From positions 1-64,000 of the forward strand of contig JACRKC010000007.1 of assembly GCA_016235555.1 (NCBI GenBank): a stretch of DNA of 64,000 nucleotides, read 5' to 3'. Below, piece by piece: positions 51,176 to 59,812 of the stretch (its first letter is position 1; each line of letters starts with the position of its first letter). The translations under genes were made by a program, and so were the position numbers. Under the pieces are notes generated by a model. That model had not been told where the DNA came from. It did no database searches and saw only the letters and a list, made by a program, of their open reading frames with translations. Source of the DNA: Verrucomicrobiota bacterium (lineage in GTDB: Bacteria; Verrucomicrobiota; Verrucomicrobiia; Opitutales; Opitutaceae).

Positions 51176-54100
51176 TCAGGGTCCAGGAGCCTTGTAGCTG
51201 CTAGCCCCCAAATTGGTCGGAGCAATGCCATTCAGGTTACCGATCAGGCTCAGCGTGCTGAGGTCGACCGCACCGAGGGCGCGGAAGGTCAGCCCATTGG
51301 CCACAAAGATCGGGTTCGTGATGGTGATCCCGCCGCCGGCACTCACCGTCAGGCTCGGAGCCGTGGTGCCAGCAAAGGTGCTGGTGCCAAGGCCCGAAGT
51401 GCTGAAGTTTTGCAGAGTCGATAGGCTGACTTGACCGCTGGCAACGGAACCGGCGTTCAGGTTCATATCCTGATTCTCAGCGATGCTGACGTTGCCGCCA
51501 CGGAATTGAATCGCACCGAAGGAATTGCCGGAGCCGACGATCTGAATCGAGCCCGTGCCGACATCGAAGAGCACGTTGCCACCGACCGTGATGCCACCAC
51601 TGATATCCTTCAACGTGCCATTGGCAGTGTTGCGGATCGTCAGCGTGCCGGTGATCTTCGTGTCACTCGCGAGAACCGTGTTGGCGTTGCTATCCTGTAG
51701 GGTGACGTTGCCTTGACCAGTATTGCCACTAGTAACGATCTTAAGAGCAGAACCGCCGAAGTTATTGCCCGAATTGAGGGTAATACCCGCAGGGCCCGCG
51801 CTGAGTGTCGCGGTCTTGCCGGCACCGACCGTAACACCTGTGTTGCCGGTCTGAATGATTCCGCCCGTCTCTGACGTAACGGTCAGCGCGCCCGCCGTGC
51901 CGGTATTGACGCCAGCAAGGTTGAGCGTGCCGCCTTCAGTAACCGCGATGTCCGCGCCGGTCAGCGTGGTGTTGTCCGACTTCAGGGACAGAGCGCCGAA
52001 GTTATTACCAGTTTGGTCAAGGGTGATCTTACCAGCATTGGTCTGGAAGCTCGATGCGCCATAGACGAAGATCGTGCTACCCGAACGCTCGGTGATCGTG
52101 CCGCCAGCGAGAGCCTTGGCGTCAGCGGTGAAGGCGCCACCGGTGACGGTCACACCATTGAGCGTGATGTTCGCACCAGCAACGTTACCGTTGATGATCG
52201 AGGAGTCGGTCGTCGCGCGGATCGTCGCCGGAGCGATGATCGCGTTGGCTCCCGTGCCGGTGTTGTCGAGGACCACGCCCGAACCGGTGGCGGCGGTGAA
52301 GCTGGCCGAATTGGCACCCGTGCCCGCGGTGAACGGAACACTGATGACGCCGGTGGTTGCGGTCTGCTTGATGCCACCCGAGGTCGAGACCACGGTGAGA
52401 TTGCCTGCGAGCGGGCCGCCGGTGGCCGTGTTCACATTCTTTTGATTGACATTCACCACATTCAGATTGGCGGTGCCAGCTTCAGTGTAGGTGATATCAA
52501 CGTTGCTACCGACTCCCGAAGCACCGGTGCCGGCATTTCCGACGCCAGTGGCACCGGAGGTCAGGCTGACAGGACCGATTGAGTGACCAGACTTCGTGAT
52601 CGAGATACTGGTATCTGACACAAACGCAGCCGGGCCAACGATCGAGATATTGGGAGCAATATCAGTGATGGTGCCGGTCGAGCCCGTAGCATTGAACGTG
52701 CTCACACCCGTGCTCGTGAGAGCGATGCCGGAGCCGAGTGAGATCGTGCCCGCCGCATTCACCGTGACTGTGCCAGCGCCACTGTTGGTGGCGTTGGCGA
52801 TGGTGATGCTGTTGGGGTCGGTGATCGTCACGTTGCCCGTGGCATTGAATCCGACCGTGCTGTAGTCGCCACCAGAACCGGCGGCGGCCGTAAGGTTAAT
52901 CGCCTTGCCCGTCACGTTAGCACTGAGATCGGCCTTGCCGACCACAGTCGTTGAACCAGCGACCAGATTGGTGGTCGCGGGTGTCGGATTGACGACGGTT
53001 ACGTTCTTGGCGTTCTGAATCACGATGTTACCCGTGATGTTGTTACCGGTGTTGCTGAGAGTAACATCGCCGGGCGTGAACAGCGAATTGGCATACAGGT
53101 TGAGCGCGCCACCGATGGTGAGCACCCCACTGTTGACAATATTCCCGCGGGTGCTGTTGGCCGTGACAGTGCCTGTCGTGGTGATGGCACCGAGGTTCAG
53201 CGTGAGCGACTCGATCAGGTTTACATTACCACCGTTCGTCGTCGCACTGATCGCGCCAAAGCTGTAGTTAGCCGCAGCTCCGAGGCTGTTAGTGCCGAGG
53301 TTGGCATTCGCACCACCGGTGTTCAGCTGCACATTGCCGCTGACGAGGATGCTGTTGGCCACCGTGCTGATTTCGCTATACGCACGGCTGTTGAGGGTCG
53401 CAGTGCCGGCCGGGCCTTGGGACGCCAGAGTAAGACTGTTGCCGAAGACCAACGAATCCGTCGCCGTCGTTCCGAGGGTAATCCCACCCGAGTGAAGCGG
53501 AGTAATCGAGGTGATCACACCGTTAAGAACCGCTGCAGTCGCAGTGGCACCGTTCGTGAGGGTAATCACCGGAGCTGCACTGAAATAGCCACCCGTCGCG
53601 GCGGTAGCACCGGACGTATTGACCGTAATGCTCGTGAGCGCACCAGCGGCGTTTGTATTTCCGGTCGCATTTGCCGCCGTCGTTACCGTGGCGGGCGCCG
53701 CAAAGGTGATGGCCGGAGCGGTCGTCGCGTAGTATCCAGAGCCGGGCTCGGTGATCGTTACGCTGGTGATGCGACCACTGGCGTCGGTGTTGGCGACGCC
53801 GAGCGCCGTCGTGAGGGCGGGAGCTGCCGGGACCGCAACGGTCGGAACCGCGGCATAGCCGGTGCCCATATTCGTGATCCGGATGCTGCCGACCCGGCCA
53901 ACCGAATTGATATTCGCAACCGCAGCGAAACCTGTGCCCGTGTCGCCAGGGGCGTTCGTGACGGTGAGCGCGACTTGAGTATTCGGCGTGTAACCGTTAC
54001 CGGCGGTGGTGATCGGAACCGAGTTAACGGACGTGCCGGAGAGCGTGGCGGTGCCGAGGACGGCATCGACCTTCGTCGGAGCCGGAATCGTAACTGCAAT

Positions 54101-56647
54101 ATTGTTGGCGTTGGCCGCATAACCGGATCCACCGTTGCCGATGGTGATCGATGAGACGATACCGGAGGTCTGATTGAACGCCACCGTGCCCGTGGCCGTG
54201 AGGTTCGGGGAGGCGATCGTCACCGGGATGGTCGTGGAGCTGGTTGCGAGGGCCGTGACGCCAGCACCAGCGGTAATCGTGGTCGCACCCTTGGTGTTGG
54301 TGCCGCCGCCGACAGTGATGTCGTTCGTGTCGGTGACGGAAATGCCACCTGTGCCGGCGCCGCCGCCCTGAAGGACGACAACATTGAAGTTGTTGGCGGT
54401 ATTGGTGAGGGTGATGTCGTTCAACGCGTTGAACGTCGCTTTCGAGGTCGACGTGATTGCGCCGCCTTGGGAAATCTTGCCAGCGGACGAGTTGACGACA
54501 AGCACCGGAACGGTGCCACCCGCAAGGGTGACATCGGTCGAGGTATTAATCGTCAGGGTAGCCGTCGTGTTCGTAGTAATTGCACCCGTGGTGACGGTGC
54601 CCGTCGAAGAGGTGAGAGTGAGAGCACCAGTGTTTTGAGTAATCGTGCCGATGGTCACATCACCGACCGCAGAGGCGAGAATCGAGGACGCCGTCGTTTG
54701 AATGAAATTACCCGTGGTAATCTTGCCAGCAGTGGAGCTGAAGGTCACAGCGCCGTTGGTGGTCGTATAGGTGCCGATCGAAATGTCCCCGACCGCTGTG
54801 ATCGACGACGTCGTCGTGGAGGCGAGAGCGCCCGTGGTGATCTTGCCACCCGTGGAGCGGAGAACCAGAGAGGTCGCACTGGTGATATTGCGAGCAAGGA
54901 TGTCACCGCTGGCAGTGAGCGACTGGGTTGAGCTGCCGGTGATGTTATTGGCAGTGATCTTGCCACCCGTCGTGGTGATGCTCAGATTGTTGACGCCGAT
55001 AGATGTAGCGTTAGTCGCACCGTCCGCCAAAACGCCAGTCGAACTGACGAAGTTCACATCGCCCGTGGTGCTGAGGGTGGCTGTGGTCGCAGCGCTGACG
55101 CTGGCGAAGGTGAGCGCACCTGAACCGGTAAATCCGATGCTGTTACGAGACGAGAGTGAGATCGAGGGATTCGGGGCGGCGGTGGTCGCATTGACCGTGA
55201 CAGCCGCGCCGCTGGCCATGCTGATTTCGCCGTTGGTGGTCCGGAGAGTCAGGTTCGTCATCGCGGTGCCGGCCGTGGTGCTGGTCGGCGTGATGTTGAT
55301 ATTACCGAGGATCAGGCCGCCGGTGTTGTCGGCAATGTCCGTCGCGCCAGCGCTCGGAATCGTGAGCGTGCTGAAATCAACCACCGGCAGCGTGATCGTG
55401 CCGGTTGTGCCAGCATTGATCGAGGTCGTGGTGCCGGAACCGGTCGAGGTGGTCGACGAGTTGACGCGGCTGGTGATACTCTGCGCCGTCGTGCTGTTGG
55501 CAGGCGTGTAGCTGGCCGCAGTCTGAAGAACACTGCCCGTGGCGGCCGCACCAACCGTGTTGAGGGTCATACCGCCCTGAACCGTCAGGGTGTTATTCTG
55601 AGAAGGAGCCAAGCTGACCGCAGGAGCGGCCGTGTAGCCGACACCAGCGTTAGTGACCGTGACACCCGTAACAACGCCGTTGGCGTTAGTGCTGGCATAG
55701 CCCGTCGCATTGATGCCGCCGGAGGGAGCGGCCGCGAATGTGACGTCGATGTTCGAGTTGGCGGCGTAGCCCGAGCCGCCGGCGTTAACGGCGATCTGGC
55801 CGGCCGCAGTATTAAGCGACGTCGAACCGCCTACAACCAACGGGGCGGTGGAGAACGTAGCCCCGGTGCCAACGCCCGAGAGGACGATGTTGCCGCCGTT
55901 GGACTTCACACTGAGCGCGCCGGCAGTCGCCGGAACGCCAACCTGATTGACGCTGACCGCGCCGGTCTGGGCGAAGGTCGCGTTCTGGCCGGCACCGCCG
56001 GTCGCATTGACCGTGAGGTTGCCGTAGAAGTTACCCGTATTGACATCAATATTACGCCCGTAGAGCACGATGTTGTTGCCCGAGCCGACCGCTTGGTAGT
56101 TGCCGCCATTGACGGTAACCGCCGCGGTGCTCGTGCCGACGAAGCTCAGCGTGCCGTTCAGCTGGAAGCCGGCGGACGCCAAGGGTTCAGCGATCGTGCT
56201 GACGTAGAAGCCGCCGGCGTTGACCTGCGCCGTGGAGGACAGGATGACGCCATTAGCGTTGAGCACATAGATGTTGCCGTTCGAGGTGAGCGAGCCGCCG
56301 ATCGTCGAGGCGACGGAACCCGTCACCAAATTGAGAACGGAACTCGAGGTCGAGGGCAGGATGTAATTGATCGTGTCACCAGCGGAGATCGGGCTCGCGC
56401 TAGTGAACGTGGCATCGGTGAAACCGTCACCGAAGTGCACCCAAGAAAGGACTGCCTTGTCGGGTGCGGTAAAGCTCAGCGTCGTCCCGGCCTGCGTCGA
56501 GGTCACGCCGGAAGTCGTCGTCAAGTTGGTCGAACTCGTCCATGGCAGCGCCCAGAGGGGGGCCGGGAGCGTGGCCATCGGACCAGCGATCAACGCGGTC
56601 AGAATCAACTTTCTCAGAGAGAAGTTGTTATTCGATTTATTATTCAT
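51176..56647 (-). CDS. TpsA-like secreted beta-helix protein (filamentous haemagglutinin N-terminal domain)
   Basis: An 1823-residue protein. A signal peptide (KLILTALIAGPMATLPAPLW) is followed by a TPS secretion domain with GDTINYILPSTSSSVLNLVTG and NIYVLNANGVILSSTAQVNA, matching the N-P-N-G-I...V-N-V-G motif of FHA-type TpsA proteins. The rest is a Gly/Thr/Ser/Asn-rich repetitive beta-helix with no Cys. About residues 260-350 and 790-1080 contain units of the G-x-G-Y-xxx-P-x-V type (AGVGYTAAPAVSLAP, PGSGYYATTAPAITFA). The C-terminal third has units like GNNFGALSLKS. It would be exported by the TpsB partner encoded divergently. GC content is lower than the housekeeping genes. Function: adhesin or surface scaffold, inferred. 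Confidence 0.88.
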   Translation of the reverse strand: MNNKSNNNFSLRKLILTALIAGPMATLPAPLWALPWTSSTNLTTTSGVTSTQAGTTLSFTAPDKAVLSWVHFGDGFTDATFTSASPISAGDTINYILPSTSSSVLNLVTGSVASTIGGSLTSNGNIYVLNANGVILSSTAQVNAGGFYVSTIAEPLASAGFQLNGTLSFVGTSTAAVTVNGGNYQAVGSGNNIVLYGRNIDVNTGNFYGNLTVNATGGAGQNATFAQTGAVSVNQVGVPATAGALSVKSNGGNIVLSGVGTGATFSTAPLVVGGSTSLNTAAGQIAVNAGGSGYAANSNIDVTFAAAPSGGINATGYASTNANGVVTGVTVTNAGVGYTAAPAVSLAPSQNNTLTVQGGMTLNTVGAAATGSVLQTAASYTPANSTTAQSITSRVNSSTTSTGSGTTTSINAGTTGTITLPVVDFSTLTIPSAGATDIADNTGGLILGNINITPTSTTAGTAMTNLTLRTTNGEISMASGAAVTVNATTAAPNPSISLSSRNSIGFTGSGALTFASVSAATTATLSTTGDVNFVSSTGVLADGATNATSIGVNNLSITTTGGKITANNITGSSTQSLTASGDILARNITSATSLVLRSTGGKITTGALASTTTSSITAVGDISIGTYTTTNGAVTFSSTAGKITTGNFIQTTASSILASAVGDVTIGTITQNTGALTLTSSTGTVTTGAITTNTTATLTINTSTDVTLAGGTVPVLVVNSSAGKISQGGAITSTSKATFNALNDITLTNTANNFNVVVLQGGGAGTGGISVTDTNDITVGGGTNTKGATTITAGAGVTALATSSTTIPVTIASPNLTATGTVAFNQTSGIVSSITIGNGGSGYAANANNIAVTIPAPTKVDAVLGTATLSGTSVNSVPITTAGNGYTPNTQVALTVTNAPGDTGTGFAAVANINSVGRVGSIRITNMGTGYAAVPTVAVPAAPALTTALGVANTDASGRITSVTITEPGSGYYATTAPAITFAAPATVTTAANATGNTNAAGALTSITVNTSGATAATGGYFSAAPVITLTNGATATAAVLNGVITSITPLHSGGITLGTTATDSLVFGNSLTLASQGPAGTATLNSRAYSEISTVANSILVSGNVQLNTGGANANLGTNSLGAAANYSFGAISATTNGGNVNLIESLTLNLGAITTTGTVTANSTRGNIVNSGVLTIGGALNLYANSLFTPGDVTLSNTGNNITGNIVIQNAKNVTVVNPTPATTNLVAGSTTVVGKADLSANVTGKAINLTAAAGSGGDYSTVGFNATGNVTITDPNSITIANATNSGAGTVTVNAAGTISLGSGIALTSTGVSTFNATGSTGTITDIAPNISIVGPAAFVSDTSISITKSGHSIGPVSLTSGATGVGNAGTGASGVGSNVDITYTEAGTANLNVVNVNQKNVNTATGGPLAGNLTVVSTSGGIKQTATTGVISVPFTAGTGANSASFTAATGSGVVLDNTGTGANAIIAPATIRATTDSSIINGNVAGANITLNGVTVTGGAFTADAKALAGGTITERSGSTIFVYGASSFQTNAGKITLDQTGNNFGALSLKSDNTTLTGADIAVTEGGTLNLAGVNTGTAGALTVTSETGGIIQTGNTGVTVGAGKTATLSAGPAGITLNSGNNFGGSALKIVTSGNTGQGNVTLQDSNANTVLASDTKITGTLTIRNTANGTLKDISGGITVGGNVLFDVGTGSIQIVGSGNSFGAIQFRGGNVSIAENQDMNLNAGSVASGQVSLSTLQNFSTSGLGTSTFAGTTAPSLTVSAGGGITITNPIFVANGLTFRALGAVDLSTLSLIGNLNGIAPTNLGASSYKAPGP

Positions 56648-57006
56648 GGGTTAAGGCTAGTGTTGTTGAACGAATACGCTATTACGCCATTACGGGAGAG
56701 CAGAAAGGGTAAACGAAAAAGGCATGGCAAGCACAATTTTGACGGAAGCACGCCGTGCAACCCGGTGACCCAAAGGTTTGCGTGAGATGACAGACACTGG
56801 CTGGATTCTTCGGCTTGGTTCCACACGGCTGCGGCGACTGACCGGTGTTTCGCAGTCAGGTTCGCGACGCGCGATTGATTTCCAAAATTGTTTCGAAGCG
56901 GCACTATGTTCACCATGTCGCCAAATCGGGCATCTTATCGCAGAACTTTGTCTGGCAACCAGAGTCTTTGCCGCGCTCACTACCAAAGATCGGTCTCAAA
57001 TTCATC
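56648..57006. other. Divergent promoter region between TpsA and TpsB genes
   Basis: 359 bases between the two divergent secretion genes. It should carry promoters for both. The reading frame of tpsB is open upstream to an ATG at 56845, but that extension (basic, no signal peptide) reads as non-coding. I cannot identify -35/-10 elements or an operator with confidence. The region is relatively A/T-rich for this genome. Confidence 0.5.
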
Positions 57007-58698
57007 GTGCGTAATATTCTGATAATCCTTACCAGCTTGATCGCCGCAGGGTCGGCGCTTGCTCAATCTGCCCTCACCATCCGGCTCCAAAAGCTTTTTA
57101 TCGCGGACACTGAACAACACTTGGCCACAATTCCCGTCGAGCGAGGAGGCGACAGCCGAGTGGTCGTCCAAGATGTAGGAGTCCTCGGTGGTTCCGATTT
57201 TCTCGCGGTTGTGCTTCCCTATGTGAATCAACCCATTAACTTGGAAATGGCCAACAAGCTGGCAGGTGACCTTAAGCAGTTCGCGCTGAAGAAAGATCGA
57301 ATCGTAAACATCGTTTTACCCTACAAGCTGGCCGGCACGCAGATTGTCATGCCTGCAGAGGACGCGAATGCTGGCATCTTGCGACTGGTGGCGGTCGTAA
57401 CACGCTACAACGACTTGGACTTCAAAGGGAACCGTTGGTTCAGCAACAAGCTGCTTCGCGAGAAACTCGGGATTCAAGCGGGTGAGGAAATCAGCGTGTC
57501 TCGCCTCGACGAGGCGGTCAACTGGGCCAACACCAACCCCTTCAGGCGGATTCAAGTCTTGCTGATGCCGCTGGATGGACGGCCAGACAGCGCCAATCTG
57601 GTGGTTGGAGTGGCCGAGCGCCTGCCGATCCGTCTGCTCGCAGCGTATGATGACACGGGAAATGTAGTTCTCGGAAAGCGTCGCTATACCGGATCCGTCC
57701 AATACGGCAACTTTCTGGGACGTGACCACCAAGTGTCCTACCAATTCGGCACGTCGGATCACCAAGGCGTTTTCAAGGTGCATGGGCTGAGCTACCAAAT
57801 CCCCCTGCCCTCCCGTCATCAGCTGGATTTCAGCGCCAACTATCTGGAAGTGCATCCTTCGTTGTTCGGCGGGGTGTTCAACCAAACCGGAAAAAACATC
57901 GGTTTGGACGCAAAGTATACTGTCCCGTTCCAGAGCGGCAATCGCTCGATCGAGGCGTTTGCAGCCCTGAACTACAAACAGAATAACAACAACCTCGCCT
58001 ATGGTGGATTCAATTTCGGCGGGCTCGTTGACATTTTTCAGCTATCGACCGGCCTCTCGACTGTTCGCCGCGATGCGCGCGGTATTTGGGCGTTGGGACT
58101 GACCCTCAACCTCAGTCCCGGCCGGTTCAACTCCCGGAACACCGACGATGCTTTCCAAGGCAAGACGCGGGCCAGTTTTTTTAACACCGGGCGAACCGAT
58201 TCCCGCGCGCAATACGCCTATGGCATCTTCAGCGTTCAGCGCGTGCAGAACCTGCAGCACGGCTGGCAGTTCCTCAGCCGGGCCACGGCCCAGCTTTCGA
58301 CGGCCAACCTGTTGGGGAGCGAGCAATTTGGCATCGGTGGTGCGAACACGGTGCGGGGGTTCGACGAGCGAATCATGTCGGGTGACGCCGGCTTCGTGGT
58401 CAGCAACGACCTTCAGACACCTCCGGTGGCGTTTCCGGCCAGGTTCCTGCCCAAGCGTTGGCCGCCGCTCCAAGCACGGTTCCTGGCGTTTTACGATGCC
58501 GGAAACGTCCGCAATGCCCATCGCACGCCCAATGACTCGCGCCAGTTTCCGCTCGCCAGCGCAGGTGGCGGCGTGCGCATGGGCCTCGGCGTGAATTTCA
58601 ACCTGTCTGCCGACTACGGCTGGCAGATCTCCCGGTTGCCGCCCTTCTACTCTTCCAGCCGCAACCGCGGTCACGTGAAAGTCGTGCTCGCCTACTGA
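57007..58698 (+). CDS. TpsB outer-membrane transporter (ShlB/FhaC/HecB family)
   Basis: From the GTG at 57007 the protein has 563 residues with a signal peptide (RNILIILTSLIAAGSALAQS). A POTRA-like region follows (LVAVVTRYNDLDFKGNRWFS, EEISVSRLDEAVNWANTNPF). The C-terminal 16-stranded-barrel domain includes LVVGVAERLPIRLLAAYDDT and the family motif GGANTVRGFDERIMSGDAGF (VRGF, equivalent to VRGY of FhaC). It ends with the barrel-terminal ...HVKVVLAY. It translocates the TpsA-like protein across the outer membrane. The two genes are divergent instead of the usual tandem order. I chose the GTG because it directly precedes the signal peptide. Confidence 0.9.
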   Translation: MRNILIILTSLIAAGSALAQSALTIRLQKLFIADTEQHLATIPVERGGDSRVVVQDVGVLGGSDFLAVVLPYVNQPINLEMANKLAGDLKQFALKKDRIVNIVLPYKLAGTQIVMPAEDANAGILRLVAVVTRYNDLDFKGNRWFSNKLLREKLGIQAGEEISVSRLDEAVNWANTNPFRRIQVLLMPLDGRPDSANLVVGVAERLPIRLLAAYDDTGNVVLGKRRYTGSVQYGNFLGRDHQVSYQFGTSDHQGVFKVHGLSYQIPLPSRHQLDFSANYLEVHPSLFGGVFNQTGKNIGLDAKYTVPFQSGNRSIEAFAALNYKQNNNNLAYGGFNFGGLVDIFQLSTGLSTVRRDARGIWALGLTLNLSPGRFNSRNTDDAFQGKTRASFFNTGRTDSRAQYAYGIFSVQRVQNLQHGWQFLSRATAQLSTANLLGSEQFGIGGANTVRGFDERIMSGDAGFVVSNDLQTPPVAFPARFLPKRWPPLQARFLAFYDAGNVRNAHRTPNDSRQFPLASAGGGVRMGLGVNFNLSADYGWQISRLPPFYSSSRNRGHVKVVLAY

Positions 58699-58723
58699 GC
58701 GTTCGACCGGCAAACGGCTGCCC

Positions 58724-59761
58724 GTGAGGATCCACCTCGGGCACCATTTCTACGGCGCGGGCAATCTCGGCGACGATTTCATGCTCGCCGGCTTTCTCGC
58801 CGCCATGCGCACGTCGGCGCCGCAGTGCCGCTTCTCGTGCTGCGTGCCCTTCCCGTTGGAGCCGCTCCAACAACGATTCCCCGCCATCGAGTGGATGCCC
58901 TACGATCCGGCCCGTCGCGCACAAGCGATTGCGGACTGCGATGTCTGGCTCGGGCTGGGCGGTTCACCGTTTCAGAGTGCGCAGAACCGATGGTTCATCG
59001 ACCACCTGCTGGACGATGCGGCGCTCTGCACCCGCGAAAACAAAGCCATGTTTTACCTGGGAATCGGGGTTCAAACGGCCACCGAACTCGCCGTTCCGGA
59101 CACCCAGCACCTCATTGCGAAGGCTGCCGGCATCTGGACTCGCGATCAGCGCTCCGCCGAACGAATCCAAACCCTGCCCGACCGACCTGACCAGGTCGAG
59201 GCCGCCGCTGACCTGGCCCACGTTTTCTTCCGGGCAAACCAGCCCCCGGCCGCGGTGTCGGAGCGGGTCACCTTGGTGCCAAACTTCGACTACGCGACGT
59301 GGAGTGGTCAGTCTGCCACGCTCGAAGCGATCAGCGCGCTTCCGGTGCGCGATCGTGTCTGGCTTGCCCAGGAGTCGCGCGAGTTGCCCGGAGCCGAGCG
59401 CGCGCTCCACGCCGCCTTGCCTGAAAGCGAAAAAGGCCGATGGCGCCTCGCATCGCCCGATCTGCCCGGCGCGCCGCTCGCGCAGGTGCTTTCCCTGTGG
59501 CCCAGCGGAGGCTGGCTCGTAAGTGCACGTTACCACGCCGCGCTGGCCGGCGCCTGGGCGCGCTCGCGCATCGTCATCATCGACACCAACGAAAAGCTCC
59601 GCGCCGCAGCGCACGAGCTTTCGGCGTCGCTGATTTCCGCGGATGCCCCTGCCGCCACCGTGGCCCGGGCGCTCGTGCAGGCGACTCCGGCCACCCCTCC
59701 CGTGGCCTCGGCCGACCGCGCCCTGGCGGCCTGCGCCGCCTTTCTCCACGCCGCATCGTAA
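58724..59761 (+). CDS. Polysaccharide pyruvyltransferase-family protein
   Basis: The 345-residue protein (GTG start at 58724) begins RIHLGHHFYGAGNLGDDFML. This matches the G-N-x-G-D-(E/D) motif of CsaB-type pyruvyltransferases, which add ketal pyruvate to sugars. Other matches are WLGLGGSPFQSAQNRWFID, FYLGIGVQT and WLVSARYHAALAGAWARSR, the last equivalent to the S-x-R-x-H-x-x-x-x-A segment of the second lobe. It lies 25 bases after the TpsB gene on the same strand. Probable role: modification of a cell-surface glycan, consistent with the glycan genes that follow. Confidence 0.75.
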   Translation: MRIHLGHHFYGAGNLGDDFMLAGFLAAMRTSAPQCRFSCCVPFPLEPLQQRFPAIEWMPYDPARRAQAIADCDVWLGLGGSPFQSAQNRWFIDHLLDDAALCTRENKAMFYLGIGVQTATELAVPDTQHLIAKAAGIWTRDQRSAERIQTLPDRPDQVEAAADLAHVFFRANQPPAAVSERVTLVPNFDYATWSGQSATLEAISALPVRDRVWLAQESRELPGAERALHAALPESEKGRWRLASPDLPGAPLAQVLSLWPSGGWLVSARYHAALAGAWARSRIVIIDTNEKLRAAAHELSASLISADAPAATVARALVQATPATPPVASADRALAACAAFLHAAS

Positions 59762-59812
59762 AAAGCGGCTCGCGCGCTAGCGGAAATCCGTGCGAGCGTT
59801 GTCATTTCCTAC

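Noticed and set aside
54771-55511. 246-codon hydrophobic Val/Pro-rich frame antisense to the TpsA-like gene, resembling a membrane protein
   Set aside because: It arises because Thr/Asn/Gly-rich repeats read as Val/Pro/Ile on the other strand; similar frames recur along the repeat region, so they follow the repeats, not a gene.
56845-57006. Extension of the TpsB protein to an ATG at 56845
   Set aside because: The added 54 residues precede a clear signal peptide, which must be N-terminal in an outer-membrane transporter.
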